Part shown: piece by piece, positions 60,699 to 64,000 of the stretch
Position numbering within the stretch: position 1 is the first letter of the stretch
Layout of the letters: the number at the start of each line of letters is the position of its first letter
Source of the DNA: Blumeriella jaapii
Lineage: Eukaryota > Ascomycota > Leotiomycetes > Helotiales > Drepanopezizaceae
Length of the DNA: 64,000 nt
Reading direction: 5' to 3'
Assembly (NCBI GenBank): GCA_009599575.1
Contig: VWND01000007.1
Coordinates: forward strand, 1,063,501 to 1,127,500
The notes under the pieces: model-generated
The model's database searches: none
What the model saw: the letters and a program-made list of their open reading frames with translations, nothing else
What the model was told of the DNA's origin: nothing
Position numbers and translations under genes: made by a program

Positions 60699-62704
60699 AT
60701 GGCGACCCCGCCATCCCCCGCGCGCAGCCCCCGCGAGTCCTCCGTCGAGGCGATTGATTTCGCTGACCCTCCATCGCCCGTCTCGACCGAGGATGAAGAC
60801 GAAGGAGATGAAGAGGCGGAGTCTCCGCGGCCGAGTTCGACTCCAGAACCCGCCTCAAATACCCCGCGCCTCCCCTCGCTGCGACCCGCGGCCGATGCCC
60901 AAGGCACTCCTTCCATGACGGCCTCCTCCACCCCCCTCGGCCTCCTGAACAACGCGCGAAAGCCACCGGCGGCAGCAAACATGTCCAACCTGCGGACCGC
61001 GCAGATGGCTCCGAGCTTGGAGCAGAAGATGAAGGCCTTTCACCTCACCCGACAAGGCACGCCTCCGACGCGTCCGGGCGTGGGACCGTCGCTGTCTGCC
61101 GGCGCCGGACCGATACCGGACAAGCCCAGGTTTGGCGCCGGTGCGGCATTTGGAGGCTTGCCGAGTGGGTTGCAGATCCCGCCGAACATGCGCCCAGTCG
61201 CCCACAATTTCATCTCGGCCCCTGCGGTTCCCAAGATGCCCGCGAAGGGGGGCGGATTGAGCGCAAGACGAGGGATGAAACTTCCTGGTGGCTTGCCCGG
61301 CGCAGGTCCGGATAGCCCCATCACACCGACCTCCAATGGCAGCGCGGGCGCTCCTGGCGGTACCGGGAACGCCTTCGACAACTTCACGGAGTTTCTCGAC
61401 ACCAAGAACGGGACGCTGAAGTTCAAGGGCAAGGCCATCATTGGCCGGGACGGGATCGACTTCAGCTCGGGCAACACCTTCAAGATCTCGTTGGACGAGG
61501 TTGATACGTTGGAAGAGCTCGGCAAGGGAAACTATGGGACCGTCTACAAGGTTCGCCACTCCAGACCTCGGATGCGGAGACCCGGCTTGGGGTTGGCAGG
61601 CAACAAGTTTTCCTCCTCGATGTCGACAGCGTCCTTGAACGACGTGCCGGACGATTCGCCTATCGGTCCCTCGTCGACCACGGGGATAGTGATGGCCATG
61701 AAGGAGATCCGGCTGGAGCTCGATGAGGCCAAGTTCGCCAACATCATCATGGAACTCGACATCCTCCACCGATGCATCAGCCCTTACATCATCGACTTTT
61801 ACGGAGCCTTTTTCCAAGAAGGCGCGGTCTACATCTGCATCGAGTTCATGGACGGTGGGTCTATCGACAAGATCTACGGGGATGGCATTCCCGAGGGCGT
61901 GCTGAGAAAGATTACCTATGCCACGACCCAAGGCCTGAAGACGCTGAAGGACGACCACAACATCATCCACCGCGATGTGAAGCCCACGAACATACTCGTC
62001 AACACGAAAGGTCAAGTTAAAATCTGCGATTTCGGCGTGAGTGGCAACCTGGTCGCCAGCATTGCCAAGACCAACATCGGCTGCCAGTCGTACATGGCTC
62101 CTGAGCGCATCTCCGGAGGGGGCATGAGCGCCTCGGGGGCCCCCGGGGGGACCTACAGCGTGCAGAGTGACATCTGGAGCTTGGGATTGAGCATCATCGA
62201 GTGTGCGATCGGAAGATATCCTTACCCCCCCGAGACGTACAACAACATCTTCTCCCAACTAAGCGTAAGCCTTCTGCATTCATGGTTCCGCTGCATCGGT
62301 TGCTGACATAACACCAGGCTATCGTAGATGGCGAGCCCCCAGGCCTCCCAGAAGAAGGTTATTCCGCCACCGCCCACGACTTTGTGCGAGGCTGCCTCAA
62401 CAAGATCCCCAAACTTCGGCCGACCTACTCCATGCTGCTCGCCCATCCTTGGCTCACCAGTCTCTCCAAGCCCGTCACCATCTCCGAGGAAGACGAGGAC
62501 CAGGAACCCGCGTCACCCGAACCCGGTCGCGGCATGCCCAAGAAGGAGATGGGCGCCGGTAGAGGCACCGAGGACGAGGAGGTCGCCGAATGGGTCAAGA
62601 ATGCCATGGAGCGCAAGAAGAATGGGCTGATGGGCGAGAGCATGAAACCGGCTCTTCACGCGGCTCCGCTGGACACGGTCAGTCCGGCTGCGACTCCGCC
62701 ATAG
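60699..62704 (+). CDS. pbs2: MAP kinase kinase Pbs2 (osmotic-stress/HOG pathway)
   Basis: Two exons, 60699-62264 and 62318-62704, with a 53-bp intron in phase 0, give about 650 residues. Residues 1-265 are a disordered, Pro/Ser/Gly-rich leader, the part that in Pbs2 docks the sensor Sho1 and upstream kinases. The kinase domain shows the Gly loop GKGNYGTVYKV from 275, ATP lysine K335 (MAMKEIRL), HRDVKPTN with catalytic D426, DFG at D444, and the MAPKK activation loop SIAKTNIGCQSYMAPERI with likely phospho-sites S454 and T458. Exon 2 supplies the end of the kinase fold (FVRGCLNKIPKLRPTYSMLL) and an acidic tail. A loop insert between the Gly loop and K335 (Ser/Gly/Pro-rich) is typical of filamentous fungal Pbs2. 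It phosphorylates the Hog1-type MAP kinase in the cytosol under osmotic or oxidative stress. The start ATG has CGCC before it. Confidence 0.95.
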
Positions 62705-64000
62705 CGGACCTGCTCTCGTCGTCGCGGATCTCTTGCGTCGGTTCGTCCCTTTGGAGAGCACCCTCTATGGATTTGGAGGCAGGCGGACACCGTCATTCTT
62801 GTTTTCGTGTATACCAAAATCCCCGGGACTGGTCAGCCTCGATGAACCGGAGAATCGCTGCGATGCAGTGGAAGCAGGGTAGAAGATATCATGGACGAAC
62901 ACGCTGACGACACATGCATTGGGGGCGTTCTTTTCTTTGCTTCTTTCTCTTTCCATTTTCCTTGGAGGTTTTCGTTTGGGTGAATCAGAATAAGCACGTG
63001 GCGATGAAAGCGCTACACTCTATACCTCTCTCTTTCCCTCCTCAGTTTTTTCCCTTTTTCTTTTCTTTTCTGGATGGGGATGGGAGGGCATGGCGAGCGA
63101 CGAGTTGAGAATGGGTTTGATAGGGAGGCAGGCGGGCCGGCAGCGATGACGAGAAGCAAGACCTGGGGATGGGGCGACGACGGGGGGTACCTGCTGCCAT
63201 TGCATATCACAGCTCACGTGTTGTCGCGTACATGAGGCGGGCAGGCGTACTTAGGTCGCGAAGAATGAACGAGAGATGAATGAATGGATGAATGGACGAT
63301 GACCCCGCCGCGGGCTAAGCGTCTGTCTTTCTTTTCTTTTCTTTTCTTCTCCTCCTGCTGGGTGGTGAGTCCCCCGTGCGATGTAGGGTGATGGAAGTCG
63401 GCTGTGCCTTCTCCTGCCACCTCCTCCCGGTCTTCCACAAGCGCACCATGTCCATGCCAACCGATGTCACGGATCAGAAAATCAGTCCAAAACACGGCTA
63501 CGGCGGCGGCAGGTCCGGCAGACGCTGGACATGTACTCGACGCTCTCTCGAGACGGGAAAGGAAGAGGAAGGGACACGCTTTGGATTCCGGACGAGGTGC
63601 GGGGAAGGGGAAGGGGAGTGGAATTGGCACTCTCTGGTTCGGGTTCGGGGGGGTTTGAATTTGAAATTTGGAGTTTGAAGTCTGAAAGGGGGGGAGAGAA
63701 TGATTGGGATGGGATGGAATATTTGGGGGGGGATACTCGGGATAGGGGGGTGTGGTGTGGCTTGGTGCTTTTGATGTGATAGGGTGCTGGGCTGGGCTGG
63801 GCTGGGTTTCTTTTTGGAAATTTGGATGGGTATATATGGATAAATGGATGGATGATGGGCTGGGCTGGGTTGGGTTGAGGACGCGTAGCTGACCCCGACC
63901 CCGATCCCGACTGAGAAGAGGATTTGTTTGGAGGAAGGGGTGTGGATGAATGAAGCAAAAAGACAACCAACAACCAACACTCACCCAGCGCCGTAAACCA
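62705..64000. other. Pbs2 3' flank and intergenic region, no gene called
   Basis: Contains T/C-rich stretches (about 62930-63065) and G-rich repeats with GGGCTGGGCTGG near 63786-63810. A minus-strand frame of about 250 codons (63984-63214) follows this composition and has no family features. At the right edge, the minus strand reads GCGCTGGGTGAGTGTTGG, which could be a splice donor of a gene lying beyond the window. Confidence 0.4.

Noticed and set aside
60855..62258. Minus-strand frame of 467 codons opposite the kinase
   Set aside because: Shadow of the Pbs2 coding frame: rich in Val, Arg, Asp and His as expected from the complement, without motifs.
63214..63984. Minus-strand frame of about 256 codons at the right end
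   Set aside because: Its Pro/Ser/His-rich content mirrors G-rich repeats on the other strand, frames overlap in all phases, and there is no domain or splice support.
1..64000. tRNA, rRNA or CRISPR features
   Set aside because: No clover-leaf with conserved T-loop, no ribosomal RNA core and no spaced direct-repeat array was seen; the 10-bp array at 58983-59173 has no spacers.

Overview
The window looks like nuclear DNA of a filamentous ascomycete (Pezizomycotina). Five protein genes are recognisable, with short GT-AG introns of about 49 to 58 bp. They include a fungal Pbs2-type MAP kinase kinase, a fungal glucokinase, a thaumatin-like protein and an Hsp70-like ATPase. A 37.6-kb block of retrotransposons has been turned A+T-rich by C-to-T and G-to-A changes on both strands, the hallmark of repeat-induced point mutation (RIP). 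The species cannot be named from the sequence alone.

Layout. The left gene block (1-9.5 kb) holds a thaumatin-like secreted protein (minus), an Hsp70-like protein (minus) and glucokinase (plus). From 9.5 to 17.25 kb there is no convincing gene, only low-complexity tracts, a possible degenerate reverse-transcriptase remnant near 12 kb and a small inverted-repeat element at 16.8 kb. From 17,255 to 54,890 lies the A+T-rich island. The right block (54.9-64 kb) holds an auxin-efflux-carrier-like membrane transporter (minus) and a Pbs2-type MAP kinase kinase (plus), separated by repeats, including a 19-unit, 10-bp tandem array.

The island can be resolved by hand from LTR ends and target-site duplications into five nested LTR retrotransposons. 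G1 (Ty3/gypsy, plus, 17,255-54,890) is split by X, a chromodomain Ty3/gypsy element (plus, 19,343-49,612, 5-bp duplication ATTTC). X is in turn split three times: by G2, an inverted second copy of the G1 family inserted into the 5' LTR of X (19,427-26,799), and by two Ty1/copia copies in the minus orientation, C1 (28,485-36,732, duplication GATTC) and C2 (40,984-49,218, duplication GATCC). With insertions removed the elements are about 7.36 kb (G1), 7.37 kb (G2), 6.4 kb (X), 8.25 kb (C1) and 8.24 kb (C2). All gag-pol frames are broken and none looks able to move.

The most unusual signal is inside the island. The gypsy family (G1/G2) and the copia family (C1/C2) each carry, between the end of pol and the 3' LTR, a reading frame on the strand opposite to gag-pol. 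Each frame is kept in both copies of its family despite heavy RIP. The gypsy one is alanine-rich (about 200 codons). The copia one (about 420 codons, in patches) contains a short cysteine motif. Neither product is recognised.

The five genes do not form a pathway cluster. Glucokinase feeds glycolysis, Pbs2 is the osmotic-stress kinase kinase, and the other three are a cell-surface, a chaperone-like and a transport protein, each with its own promoter region.
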